This document shows positions 1 through 7,439 of a stretch of 24,128 nucleotides of DNA, one piece after another (the first letter of the stretch is position 1; each line of letters begins with the position of its first letter). Source of the DNA: Firmicutes bacterium UBA2530 (GTDB taxonomy: Bacteria > Bacillota > Clostridia > Tissierellales > Sedimentibacteraceae); the NCBI GenBank assembly GCA_002340985.1, contig DDNC01000016.1:1-24128 (forward strand). The letters run 5' to 3'. The notes beneath the pieces are model-generated. The model saw nothing but the letters and a program-made list of their open reading frames with translations, was not told where the DNA came from and searched no databases. The position numbers were made by a program, and so were the translations under genes.

Positions 1-1250
1 ATCTTATAGTTCGTCTTGGGTTCACCGAGATTATTTTTTTCTATGAAATCAATTATTTTTGTGATTGCTTCCTTAACCCTGAGACCGTTCAATATATCCG
101 AGTTGACCAATATGCCGTCTTCAACGTCGGTAAATGCTTCTTCTTGAACATTGCCGCCTTCAATAACCTCGATTATCGGGATATTGAATTTTTTAGCAAA
201 TTCCCAGTCTCTTGAGTCATGAGCAGGCACGCCCATTACAGCTCCTGTTCCATAGCCCATCATAACATAATCGGCAACCCACACGGGAACTTCCTTGCCT
301 GATACGGGATTTATTGCTGTGAGTCCTTTTATTTCAATTCCTGTTTTATCCTTTGCAAGCTGAACTCTTTCAAATTCGGTTTTCTTTCTTGACTGCTCCT
401 GATATTCATGGATTTCATGTATATTTGCTATTCTTGAAGCATACTTTTCAAGGAATGGATGCTCAGGCGCAAGAACCATGAATGTTACTCCGTACAGCGT
501 ATCCGGTCTTGTTGTGAACACTCTCATTTTGTCTTCTGTGTCCTTCAATTTGAAATCAACCTCTGCACCGTAGGAACGTCCTATCCAGTTTTCCTGTTCA
601 AGTCTGATTCTCGGCAGGAAATCAACTTCATTCAGTCCTTCTAAAAGCTTATCAGCATATTCTCTTATTTTCAGGAACCATACGTCCTTCTCAAGCTGTA
701 CAACCTCGCTTCCGCAGCGGTCACAAACTCCGTTCTGAGATTCTTCGTTTGCAAGTACAACCTTACAGCTGTTGCAGAAGTTTACATATGTTTTATCCTT
801 GAATGCCAGTCCGTGCTTGAACAGCTGTACAAATATCCACTGAGTCCATTTATAGAATTCTGTGTCTGTTGTGTCAACAGTTCTTGACCAGTCAAATGAA
901 TAGCCTGCTTCCTTCAACTGCTGAGTGAACACCTTTATATTTCTGTCTGTCACCACTCTGGGGTGAATTCCTGTCTGAATTGCGTAATTTTCCGTCGGAA
1001 GCCCGAATGCATCCCAGCCAATAGGGAACAGCACGTTGTAGCCTTCCAGTCTTCTTTTTCTTGAAATAACCTCAAGAGATGTGTATGCACGGATGTGCCC
1101 TACGTGTAGGCCCACTCCTGACGGATATGGAAATTCTACTAAACCGTAAAATTTCTTTTTGTCTGAATTGTCATCAGCCTTAAATGTTTCATTTTTCTCC
1201 CATATTTCCTGCCACTTCTTTTCAATGTCAATCGGATTGTATGCTTTCAT
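1..1250 (-). CDS. leuS: Leucine--tRNA ligase, N-terminal part (cut by window edge)
   Basis: Charges tRNA-Leu with leucine in the cytoplasm. About 416 N-terminal residues are visible; the gene runs off the left edge inside the CP1 editing domain. The ATG at 1248-1250 follows a GGAGGGAAT ribosome binding site. The product begins MKAYNPIDIEKKWQ, has the class I HIGH-type motif as HVGH at residues 49-52, and the LeuRS-typical IGWDAFGLP block. A Cys-rich zinc-ribbon-like insert follows (CNSC then CDRC). Editing-domain segments TTRPDTLYGVTF and GYGTGAVMGVPAHD are present. The anticodon-binding half and KMSKS loop lie outside the window. It is transcribed from its own promoter through a leucine-specifier T-box leader, so expression should rise when uncharged tRNA-Leu accumulates. 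Identification is secure. Confidence 0.98.
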   Translation of the reverse strand, partial: MKAYNPIDIEKKWQEIWEKNETFKADDNSDKKKFYGLVEFPYPSGVGLHVGHIRAYTSLEVISRKRRLEGYNVLFPIGWDAFGLPTENYAIQTGIHPRVVTDRNIKVFTQQLKEAGYSFDWSRTVDTTDTEFYKWTQWIFVQLFKHGLAFKDKTYVNFCNSCKVVLANEESQNGVCDRCGSEVVQLEKDVWFLKIREYADKLLEGLNEVDFLPRIRLEQENWIGRSYGAEVDFKLKDTEDKMRVFTTRPDTLYGVTFMVLAPEHPFLEKYASRIANIHEIHEYQEQSRKKTEFERVQLAKDKTGIEIKGLTAINPVSGKEVPVWVADYVMMGYGTGAVMGVPAHDSRDWEFAKKFNIPIIEVIEGGNVQEEAFTDVEDGILVNSDILNGLRVKEAITKIIDFIEKNNLGEPKTNYK

Positions 1251-1273
1251 TATTCCCTCCATGTTTTTTTCGA

Positions 1274-1307
1274 CAAAAATAGCCCTCATCCTGCTGGGAC
1301 GAAGACT
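1274..1307 (-). terminator. T-box-controlled attenuator hairpin before leuS
   Basis: AGTCTTCGTCC and GGATGAGGGCT form an 11-bp stem with a five-base loop (CAGCA), followed by ATTTTT on the minus strand. It lies directly after the T-box sequence, so it is the terminator alternative of the riboswitch. Confidence 0.9.
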
Positions 1308-1455
1308 TTCCGCGGTACCACCCAAATTAGGCCTAAGCCTCACTCTATTACATAACGGTTTTATCCGTTTGAAACTACTCTGTTCGCTTCAAATACTCAT
1401 GGACGAGTTCAGTTCTTATATTACAGCCTTACACCATTCGGCTGCTCTCTGAAAA
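1274..1455 (-). promoter_or_regulatory. T-box leader (leucine specifier) of leuS
   Basis: On the minus strand the leader contains the hallmark T-box sequence TGGTACCGCGG at 1310-1320, which pairs with the acceptor end of uncharged tRNA. Upstream, the Stem I start AGAGAGC lies near 1450. A GAACTC motif supplies a CTC (Leu) specifier codon at 1405-1407. Downstream is an 11-bp terminator hairpin at 1281-1307 (AGTCTTCGTCC pairing with GGATGAGGGCT, including G-U pairs) followed by ATTTTT. The order Stem I, specifier, T-box, terminator, leuS is the classic one. Together with the two divergent promoters this explains the 363-bp gap between leuS and the next gene. Confidence 0.95.
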
Positions 1456-1507
1456 TATGTACAAACCTACTGCTTCCAATCATAGTAATCTATTAACTTT
1501 ATTCCGT

Positions 1508-1536
1508 ATTATATCAGAACAATTTTTTTATTGCAA
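1508..1536 (-). promoter_or_regulatory. Promoter of leuS (sigma-A type)
   Basis: Minus-strand TTGCAA (1531-1536), a 17-base spacer and a perfect TATAAT (1508-1513). Transcription would start near 1501, about 50 bases before Stem I of the T-box. Confidence 0.8.
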
Positions 1537-1555
1537 TACCAATTTGAAATAAAAT

Positions 1556-1584
1556 TTGATTATGAACATGAAGTATGTTAATAT
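1556..1584 (+). promoter_or_regulatory. Promoter of the YibE/F gene (sigma-A type)
   Basis: TTGATT (1556-1561), 17-base spacer, TAATAT (1579-1584). It is back to back with the leuS promoter and about 30 bases before the start codon at 1614. Confidence 0.65.
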
Positions 1585-1613
1585 TTTATAAATGAATTTG
1601 CTACGAGGTAATT

Positions 1614-2768
1614 ATGGAAAATTTAAAACTACATAAAAACAAAAATATTGCTATATATATTTTAACGCTGCTTTTTTCCTTTATATTCATATTTACAGGT
1701 TACAGGATGAATAGAGTCGAGCTAAACAATGAGAACAGCATCGGCTCCTATAGGGCTGTTGTTGTTTCGGTAGATGACGTAACAGAAGAAGAAATAGATT
1801 ACGGCTATGAAAAAATGTCTTCAAAGACTATACGGTTTACAGCTGAAATCAAGAGTTCTGATTTAAAGTCCAATGTGGTGGAAGCATATCAATTTATCGA
1901 TGAAGCAGTAGGGATCAATCCAAAAGAAATTGAAGCCGGTGATAAAATAATCATCTCACAGCTAAGCTCCAGAACGAATATTGAAGAAAATGTATGGACA
2001 TTGGTTGAATATTACAGAACAGATGCCATAATTGCACTGATAGCTGTATTTTTCGCATTGCTTATAATTGTCTGCCGAAAAAAGGGCATAAATACAATAA
2101 TATCATTAATAATAACATGTATAGCTATCTTTATGGTTTTCATACCTTCAATATTGAATGGAAGAAATGTATATGCTTCATCCGTTATAATTTGTATGTT
2201 CATTATTCTTACAAGCCTTTTAATTATTAACGGAATTCAAAAAAAGACCCTTTGCGCCATAGTAGGAAATATGGGCGGTCTTGCCGCAGCAGGCATACTC
2301 ACATATTTTATCAGCAGTGCACTCCATCTAACGGGATTTATTGATCAGGACTCCATGTTTTTACTTATGATTAATCCCGAAAGTCCTCTTGATCTGAAGG
2401 CAATACTGTGGAGCAGTGTTGTAATAGGCTCTTTGGGAGCTGTAATGGACATTTCCATGTCAATTGCTTCCGCCATGAATGAGCTGGCTGAAAACGTCGA
2501 ATCCAAAAACTTCAATATATTTTTAAAATCTGGTTTAAACATAGGTCAGGACTCAATAGGAACAATGACCAACACACTGATTTTGGCCTACATAGGAAGC
2601 TCGTTATCCATAGTTCTGCTTATGATGGTATACAACAGCGACCTGCTGCATCTTATGAATCTTGAAATGATAGTGTTTGAAATTATTCAGGCTGTCATAG
2701 GAAGTATGGGAATTCTGCTTGCAATACCTATTACCTCACTTTTCTCAGCTTACATCTTTTCAAAATAA
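1614..2768 (+). CDS. YibE/F family multi-pass membrane protein
   Basis: A 384-residue integral membrane protein of the YibE/F-like family, whose biochemical role is not established. The N-terminus has one membrane segment (about residues 12-29). A soluble, probably extracellular, region of about 100 residues follows, then a C-terminal half of roughly seven or eight hydrophobic segments. The family signature is visible as GAVMDISMSIASAMNE from residue 275. The start ATG at 1614 follows ACGAGGT. It sits 70 bp ahead of mntP on the same strand with no terminator seen between them, so the two are probably co-transcribed. That pairing hints at a transport or ion-related role but does not prove one. 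Confidence 0.85.
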   Translation: MENLKLHKNKNIAIYILTLLFSFIFIFTGYRMNRVELNNENSIGSYRAVVVSVDDVTEEEIDYGYEKMSSKTIRFTAEIKSSDLKSNVVEAYQFIDEAVGINPKEIEAGDKIIISQLSSRTNIEENVWTLVEYYRTDAIIALIAVFFALLIIVCRKKGINTIISLIITCIAIFMVFIPSILNGRNVYASSVIICMFIILTSLLIINGIQKKTLCAIVGNMGGLAAAGILTYFISSALHLTGFIDQDSMFLLMINPESPLDLKAILWSSVVIGSLGAVMDISMSIASAMNELAENVESKNFNIFLKSGLNIGQDSIGTMTNTLILAYIGSSLSIVLLMMVYNSDLLHLMNLEMIVFEIIQAVIGSMGILLAIPITSLFSAYIFSK

Positions 2769-2838
2769 ACTTTTGAATTTAACGCTGATATAACTTCCGT
2801 AAAACAAATAATAAACTTAGAAACTTGAGGAGAAACTT

Positions 2839-3411
2839 ATGGGATTAATTATGATTTTTTTCACATCTGTAGGACTTTCTATGGATGCATGCGCCGTATC
2901 AATTTCCAATGGTATGTGTTTTGGAAATATAAATAAAAAAGAGATTTTATCTACTGCCGCAGCATTTGGATTTTTCCAAGCATTTATGCCCGTCCTGGGT
3001 TACCTGGTAGGCACTACATTCAGTGAAACCATATCCTTCCTGGACCATTGGATTGCATTAATACTTTTAGGATTTATAGGCGGCAAAATGATAATTGAAG
3101 CATTGAAAGAGTTGAAATATCCGGAAGCATGTCTGAATATAGAAAAAAACCTGACATTCAAAACCTTGATGCTTCAAGCTGTTGCAACCAGCATTGATGC
3201 TTTGGCAATCGGCATCGGATTTGCCGTCATTAAAGTTGATATTATTTCCGCTGCCCTATTTATAGGTTTAATTACCTTTATAACATCAATTATCGGCTCT
3301 AATTTAGGCAAGAAATTTGGTGAAATGTTTAAACAGAAGGCAGAAATTTTTGGTGGAGTAATTTTAATAATAATAGGGCTGAAAATATTTATAGAGCACA
3401 CATTTGTATAA
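2839..3411 (+). CDS. mntP: Manganese efflux pump MntP
   Basis: A 190-residue protein matching the MntP (DUF204) family, which exports Mn2+ across the cytoplasmic membrane. About six hydrophobic segments form two inverted halves. Each half carries the family's acidic signature: SMDACAVSISNG in the first segment (Asp16) and SIDALAIGIGFA in the second half (Asp120). The length equals the usual family size. The start ATG follows a GAGGAG ribosome binding site. No yybP-ykoY manganese riboswitch is recognisable in the short gap upstream, so it probably depends on the promoter of the YibE/F gene or on a weak promoter not recognised here. Confidence 0.93.
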   Translation: MGLIMIFFTSVGLSMDACAVSISNGMCFGNINKKEILSTAAAFGFFQAFMPVLGYLVGTTFSETISFLDHWIALILLGFIGGKMIIEALKELKYPEACLNIEKNLTFKTLMLQAVATSIDALAIGIGFAVIKVDIISAALFIGLITFITSIIGSNLGKKFGEMFKQKAEIFGGVILIIIGLKIFIEHTFV

Positions 3412-3427
3412 TTAATTAAATTTCTGC

Positions 3428-3480
3428 TGCAATAAGCTTCAATAGAATACTGACAAAATTTAATCAAAGCTTATGTTGCA
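3428..3480. other. Long-range stem-loop between convergent genes
   Basis: TGCAATAAGCTT at 3428-3439 can pair with AAGCTTATGTTGCA at 3467-3480, giving 12 base pairs with a two-base bulge and a 27-base loop. It lies between the 3' ends of mntP and the peroxiredoxin-like gene and overlaps the latter's last codons. No uridine tract follows on either strand, so it is not a textbook intrinsic terminator. It may protect 3' ends. Confidence 0.35.
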
Positions 3481-4216
3481 CTTTAGAGTCATTTATTCTG
3501 TCTTCTGTATTCTTTTGATTTGAACTTAATGTATTGCTATAGTCTTCATAACATAAATACCACGAACTGCAATTATATCCTGAGCCTTCACCATTAAACT
3601 CCCTTTGTAAAGCTTCTTCAAAAGTTTGCGGAGGTGGAATAACAGCCGGCTGCCCGGGCATCCAATTTGCCGGTGTATATAATCTGCTCTCATAAGTTAA
3701 TTGAAGCGAATCAATTATCCTTAAAATTTCATATGCGTTTCTTCCGCACGATACCGGATAAGTGAGAATTGCAGCTATTTTCCCTATAGGATTTATTATA
3801 AATGCATCTCTAACGCTTTCTTCCAGCATCCTGTCAGGATTAACCATTCCGTAAAGATTTGCTATTCTTGCGTCTCTATCGGTTAAAATCGGAAACGGAA
3901 CCAAAAGCCCTGTCATTTTATAAATGTCCATCAGCCATTCAATATCAGAAAGATTACTGTCAATGGTTATACTTATAAGCTGTACCTCTCTTTTTTCGAA
4001 CTCCGGATATAGCTGTGTAAATGAAATTAATTCGGTAGTTGATACTGCGCCGAAATTACCGGGTTCGCTGAAAAACAGCACCCACTTTCCCCTGAACTGT
4101 GATAATGTAACAACTCCTTGGGTTGATGAATCAGTAAAATCAGGTGCTATCCTTCCTATAGTAATACATTCATTGTTATCAGCAATTTTTGCAAGTGTTA
4201 TATTATTAGAAATCAT
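3464..4216 (-). CDS. Peroxiredoxin-fold protein lacking the peroxidatic cysteine
   Basis: A 250-residue protein of the AhpC/TSA peroxiredoxin superfamily, closest in layout to 1-Cys Prx6-like members. It has the thioredoxin-fold core (GRIAPDFT, GKWVLFFS), the late Arg of the active site (Arg136 in VRDAFII), the GRNAYEILRIIDSLQLT segment and the C-terminal PANWMPGQP...VIPPP block. The active-site loop normally reads PxxxTxxC. Here it is EPGNFGAVSTTE (52-62 region): the Pro remains, the Thr is Gly56 and the catalytic Cys is Ser59 (codon TCA). Cysteines remain at 17, 157, 216 and 222, the last two in a conserved-looking CSSWYLC tail. As written it should not be a classical thiol peroxidase. The start ATG follows GGAGAG. 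It is monocistronic and convergent with mntP. Confidence 0.88.
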   Translation of the reverse strand: MISNNITLAKIADNNECITIGRIAPDFTDSSTQGVVTLSQFRGKWVLFFSEPGNFGAVSTTELISFTQLYPEFEKREVQLISITIDSNLSDIEWLMDIYKMTGLLVPFPILTDRDARIANLYGMVNPDRMLEESVRDAFIINPIGKIAAILTYPVSCGRNAYEILRIIDSLQLTYESRLYTPANWMPGQPAVIPPPQTFEEALQREFNGEGSGYNCSSWYLCYEDYSNTLSSNQKNTEDRINDSKVQHKL

Positions 4217-4262
4217 AGACTCTCCATACCATAATATATTTATTACATTATATTTTTACCCA

Positions 4263-4291
4263 TATATATTATGCGTTTTTTTATGGTTCAA
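4263..4291 (-). promoter_or_regulatory. Possible promoter of the peroxiredoxin-like gene
   Basis: Minus-strand TTGAAC (4286-4291), 17-base spacer, TATATA (4263-4268), about 45 bases before the start codon. The surrounding sequence is very AT-rich, so this is only a candidate. Confidence 0.4.
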
Positions 4292-4341
4292 ACCTAATTA
4301 AACTTATATTATTATATTGAAAATCCTGACTTCAAGTTTAC

Positions 4342-4384
4342 AAAAAAACTCCTGATCTTGACCTTGCATGTCAAAAATCAGGAG
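4342..4384 (-). terminator. Intrinsic terminator after yebC
   Basis: On the minus strand CTCCTGAT pairs with ATCAGGAG, and after a small internal loop TTGAC pairs with GTCAA, followed by seven T. It begins just past the yebC stop codon, so yebC transcription ends here and the peroxiredoxin-like gene needs its own promoter. Confidence 0.9.
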
Positions 4385-4393
4385 CTATCTTTA

Positions 4394-5140
4394 TTATTCC
4401 TCGTCCTCTTCTTCTGGCATATCCCAGTTGTGGTACACTTCTTGGACGTCGTCGTTGTCTTCGAGGGACTCGATTAATCTCTCAAGATATTTTACGCTTT
4501 CTTCGTCTTCTACCTTGACTGTAGTTGCAGGGATGTACATTACATCACCCCTAATGTTTGTGTAACCTGCTTCTTTTAAAGCATTCAGCACATTGATGAA
4601 GTCTTCCGGGGAAGTTGTTATTTCATAGCTGTCATCTTGTGTCTCAAAGTCTTCTGCTCCAGCTTCCAGTGATGCCATCATAAGGGTCTCCTCATCGATG
4701 CTGTCACTAAGCTCTATAGAAATAATTCCTTTTCTGCTGAACAGATAGCCTACGCAGCCTGTTGTTCCCAGGTTTCCGTTATTCTTTGTAAAATAATGTC
4801 TTACATCTGCTGCTGTTCTGTTCTTATTATCAGTAAGGCATTGTACCATGAATGCTGTTCCGCTTGGCCCGTAGCCTTCATAGGTAATTGTTTCAAAGTT
4901 TTCGCCTGATGATGCCGCCATACCTGTCTTTATTGCTCTATCTATATTGTCATTAGGCATATTTTGTGCCTTGGCTTTTTCTATTGCCGTTGCCAATGAT
5001 GAATTATAGTTCGGATCCGGACCTCCTTCTTTTACCGCAACAGTAATGTATCTTGCTAATTTGGTAAAAATCTTACCCCTTTGCGCGTCTGCTTTACCTT
5101 TTTTATTTTTAATAGTTTTCCATTTCGAATGACCTGACAT
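4394..5140 (-). CDS. yebC: YebC/PmpR family (TACO1-like) protein
   Basis: A 248-residue cytoplasmic protein of the YebC family. The family has been described both as DNA-binding regulators (PmpR) and, more recently, as ribosome-associated factors that ease translation of proline-rich or otherwise difficult stretches. The N-terminus SGHSKWKTIKNKKGKADAQR and the next block IFTKLARYITVAVKEGG are near-invariant family signatures, and the length is typical. The C-terminus is strongly acidic (EEEDEE). The start ATG follows GGAGGAAAT. It is a single-gene unit with its own promoter upstream (5176-5204) and terminator downstream. Confidence 0.96.
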   Translation of the reverse strand: MSGHSKWKTIKNKKGKADAQRGKIFTKLARYITVAVKEGGPDPNYNSSLATAIEKAKAQNMPNDNIDRAIKTGMAASSGENFETITYEGYGPSGTAFMVQCLTDNKNRTAADVRHYFTKNNGNLGTTGCVGYLFSRKGIISIELSDSIDEETLMMASLEAGAEDFETQDDSYEITTSPEDFINVLNALKEAGYTNIRGDVMYIPATTVKVEDEESVKYLERLIESLEDNDDVQEVYHNWDMPEEEDEE

Positions 5141-5175
5141 ATTTCCTCCTTACATTGCAAATAATTTGACGTGAC

Positions 5176-5204
5176 ATTTTACCACATAATTTTTAATAAT
5201 ACAA
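5176..5204 (-). promoter_or_regulatory. Promoter of yebC
   Basis: Minus-strand TTGTAT (5199-5204), 17-base spacer, TAAAAT (5176-5181), in the 71-bp gap after the yigZ stop codon and about 35 bases before the yebC start. Confidence 0.6.
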
Positions 5205-5211
5205 TTATTTT

Positions 5212-5856
5212 TTACTCTATTATTTTTCCGTCCTTTATGGAATAATATGCTGCCTGTCCTATGCAGATTACGGATTTGCCGCTTGTTATTTCATTTACAA
5301 GGGCACGAAGCTTTTCCGTTTCATCTTCTTTCACAATCAGCTTGAAGTCCACACGGTCTGAATAAATTTTATCCTTTACAATAAAGCTGTTAAGAAGCAG
5401 CTCATTGTCCATTTTGCCTAAAAGTGTGTAATCAAGGTCAAAGGAAACATCATAGTACAAACTCTTTTCAACTATTATTCCGCTTTCAAGTCCTATTTTA
5501 CAACTCTTTGTATAGGCGCGTACCAGTCCTCCTGCTCCTAAAAGCACTCCTCCGAAATACCTTGTCACCACCACCGCGGCATTTACTATATTCTCCTGAT
5601 TTATTACATTTAATATAGGCATGCCGGCAGTGCCTGAAGGCTCTCCGTCATCGGAATACCTCTGTATGCCCTTGTTTTCTCCTATGACATATGCATAGCA
5701 GTTGTGGCTTGCATCCTTAAATTCCTTTTTTATCTTTTCGATAAATTCAACAGCCTGCTCCTCATTTTCAACAGGAGCAGCAGTCCCTATAAACCGTGAT
5801 TTATTAATAATTATTTCATCTCTTCCATATTTGTGGATAGATTTATAATTAGCCAT
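5212..5856 (-). CDS. yigZ: YigZ/IMPACT family protein
   Basis: A 214-residue member of the UPF0029/IMPACT family. The N-terminal half carries the family motifs: KSRFIGTAAPV, then DASHNCYAYVIGENKGIQRYSDDGEPSGTAGMP, then VVVTRYFGGVLLGAGGLVRAY (written here as separate blocks of one continuous region). The C-terminal part resembles the EF-G domain V-like fold usual for bacterial YigZ. The exact function is unknown; eukaryotic IMPACT affects Gcn2 signalling. I chose the ATG at 5854-5856 because AGGTG lies six bases upstream. An in-frame GTG three codons earlier is itself part of that ribosome binding site. The start overlaps the end of hflX by 8 bases, which suggests translational coupling. Confidence 0.93.
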   Translation of the reverse strand: MANYKSIHKYGRDEIIINKSRFIGTAAPVENEEQAVEFIEKIKKEFKDASHNCYAYVIGENKGIQRYSDDGEPSGTAGMPILNVINQENIVNAAVVVTRYFGGVLLGAGGLVRAYTKSCKIGLESGIIVEKSLYYDVSFDLDYTLLGKMDNELLLNSFIVKDKIYSDRVDFKLIVKEDETEKLRALVNEITSGKSVICIGQAAYYSIKDGKIIE

Positions 5857-7123
5857 TAACTTCACCTGTTATATATTTTTTATACTGCTCTTTTTCATTA
5901 TCGTAGAGAACGGCGTTAAGATTTGCACCCTCACCGTCAAATTCAACATTTTCTGTATACCTGTTCTCGTACAGCCAGTAGTATTCCTTTATGTCCTTAT
6001 TAGGTATCTTAAGGGAATATTTGTGCTTTTCACCGTTGATTTTCGTGTCAACTGTATTCAAAAGCAGGTCCATATTAAATTTATTTTTTGCCGAAATATA
6101 AATAATATCATTTGTTGAAACAGTTGTTACCTTGTCATTTATGATTTTGTCTATTTTATTATAGACCGTTAAAACAGGAATATCCTTGTCTACTATTTTT
6201 TCCACCAGCTTAGCTGTTGTTTCCTTGTGAAGCTGAAGATTTTCATCGTTTATATCGATTAGATGTATTATCAGATCTGCATATTTTATTTCTTCCAGCG
6301 TTCCCTTAAACGCTTCAACAATTTGTGTGGGAAGCTTTTTAATAAATCCGACCGTATCTGAAAATACAACTCTTCTGCCGCCCGGCAGCCTCACTCTTCT
6401 CAGCTCAGTATCGAGGGTTGCAAAAAGCATGTCATGCGCAAACACCTTTTTGTTCTCAGCCTCCTCCTCGCTGTACTCGCTTTCTACCAATGCATTCAAA
6501 AGTGTGGACTTACCGGCATTCGTATATCCAACTATGGATATGACCGGAACCTGGTCCTTCATTCTTTTTTTTCTCTTTGTTTCTCTTACTTTCTCAAGAT
6601 CATTAAGCTCGTTTTGAATATCGTTTATTTTTTCCTTTATACGTCTTCTGTCAAGCTCTAATTTTTGCTCGCCTGGGCCTCTTGTTCCTATTCCGCCTCC
6701 CAGCCTTGACAGGTTTTTATTCAGTCCTATAAGTCTTGGCAGGCTGTATTTAAGCTGTGCAAGCTCAACCTGCAGCTGGCCTTCCTTCGTAAGTGCTCTT
6801 TTCGCAAATATGTCCAGTATGAGGTTTGTTCTGTCTATTACCTTTGCATCTACAGCCTCTTCTATGTTTCTTATCTGCGAACCGCTGAGCTCATCATTAA
6901 ACACCACTGTATCTATTTCAAGTTCCTTAACATACGCAGCAATTTCTTCAATTTTGCCCTGACCTGCATAAAATCTGTTATCAATTCCCTGTCTGTTCTG
7001 GGTGATACTTGAAATTACAATGCCATCGGCTGCCTCAACAAGCAGCCCAAGCTCCTCCATGTCATATTCATCCTCATTTGGAAGCTGGACAGCCACCAGC
7101 AGGCATCTTTCCTTATTCTCCAT
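5849..7123 (-). CDS. hflX: GTPase HflX
   Basis: A 424-residue ribosome-associated GTPase of the HflX family (OBG-HflX superfamily), which can split stalled or hibernating 70S ribosomes. The N-terminal HflX domain has the glycine-rich LSRLGGGIGTRGPGEQKLE segment at about 138-156. A basic coiled linker follows at about 160-190, then the G domain: G1 GYTNAGKST (199-207), G3 DTVGF (256-260) and G4 NKID (322-325). The start ATG follows GCGGAGGATAC. It is upstream of and overlapping yigZ, forming a two-gene unit. No convincing sigma-A promoter was found for it within 7124-7260, although a palindrome at 7230-7251 lies in the expected control region. Confidence 0.97.
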   Translation of the reverse strand: MENKERCLLVAVQLPNEDEYDMEELGLLVEAADGIVISSITQNRQGIDNRFYAGQGKIEEIAAYVKELEIDTVVFNDELSGSQIRNIEEAVDAKVIDRTNLILDIFAKRALTKEGQLQVELAQLKYSLPRLIGLNKNLSRLGGGIGTRGPGEQKLELDRRRIKEKINDIQNELNDLEKVRETKRKKRMKDQVPVISIVGYTNAGKSTLLNALVESEYSEEEAENKKVFAHDMLFATLDTELRRVRLPGGRRVVFSDTVGFIKKLPTQIVEAFKGTLEEIKYADLIIHLIDINDENLQLHKETTAKLVEKIVDKDIPVLTVYNKIDKIINDKVTTVSTNDIIYISAKNKFNMDLLLNTVDTKINGEKHKYSLKIPNKDIKEYYWLYENRYTENVEFDGEGANLNAVLYDNEKEQYKKYITGEVNG

Positions 7124-7229
7124 GTATCCTCCGCAATTTCTAATTTATCTTCTGTATTTTATCATTTTATTGTGTATATGTATATATCTATTATTCATTA
7201 ATTTCATATTTTCATTACTTATTTGCATT

Positions 7230-7251
7230 CATTGTTAAAACGCTTACAATG
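7230..7251. promoter_or_regulatory. Palindrome resembling a catabolite-responsive (cre) operator
   Basis: Six-base arms CATTGT and ACAATG enclose a CG-containing centre. The minus strand reads TTGTAAGCG followed by TTTTAACA, one mismatch from the CcpA cre pattern TGWAANCGNTNWCA. It lies about 110 bp upstream of hflX and about 87 bp upstream of the PBP promoter -35 box. Protein identity and regulatory target are inferred only. Confidence 0.35.
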
Positions 7252-7337
7252 GTTGCATTTTGCATATTTTTGATAAACATCCCACCTTAATATTAATAGG
7301 CTGCAATTCAGGTCATACTATCAATATATATCAACTA

Positions 7338-7366
7338 TTGATTTCATGCCATTTTTATTATATAAT
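7338..7366 (+). promoter_or_regulatory. Promoter of the class A PBP gene
   Basis: TTGATT (7338-7343), 17-base spacer, perfect TATAAT (7361-7366). Transcription would start near 7373, leaving a leader of about 67 bases. Confidence 0.8.
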
Positions 7367-7439
7367 GTTATGGAACTTAAATCTTTGACAATGCTAAATT
7401 GTTTGTAATTAGCTTGAAGTTCAATTAGCGGAGGTTAAT

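Larger units (their letters stand above)
7124..7439. other. 316-bp divergent control region between hflX and the class A PBP gene
   Basis: This non-coding gap holds the ribosome binding site of hflX at its left end, an imperfect palindrome at 7230-7251, a strong plus-strand promoter at 7338-7366 and the PBP ribosome binding site GGAGG at 7430-7434. No RNA gene or conserved riboswitch was recognised in it. Confidence 0.6.

Noticed and set aside
1159..1452. A 97-codon plus-strand frame across the leuS start.
   Set aside because: It covers the T-box leader and leuS 5' end in antisense; both are strongly supported, so this is chance.
2769..2838. A yybP-ykoY manganese riboswitch ahead of mntP.
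   Set aside because: The gap is only 70 bases and lacks the conserved paired loops and terminator of that class.
4032..4061. A selenocysteine codon at the peroxiredoxin active site.
   Set aside because: The codon is TCA (Ser), not TGA, and no SECIS-like hairpin was evident just downstream. Only an ancestral link remains possible.
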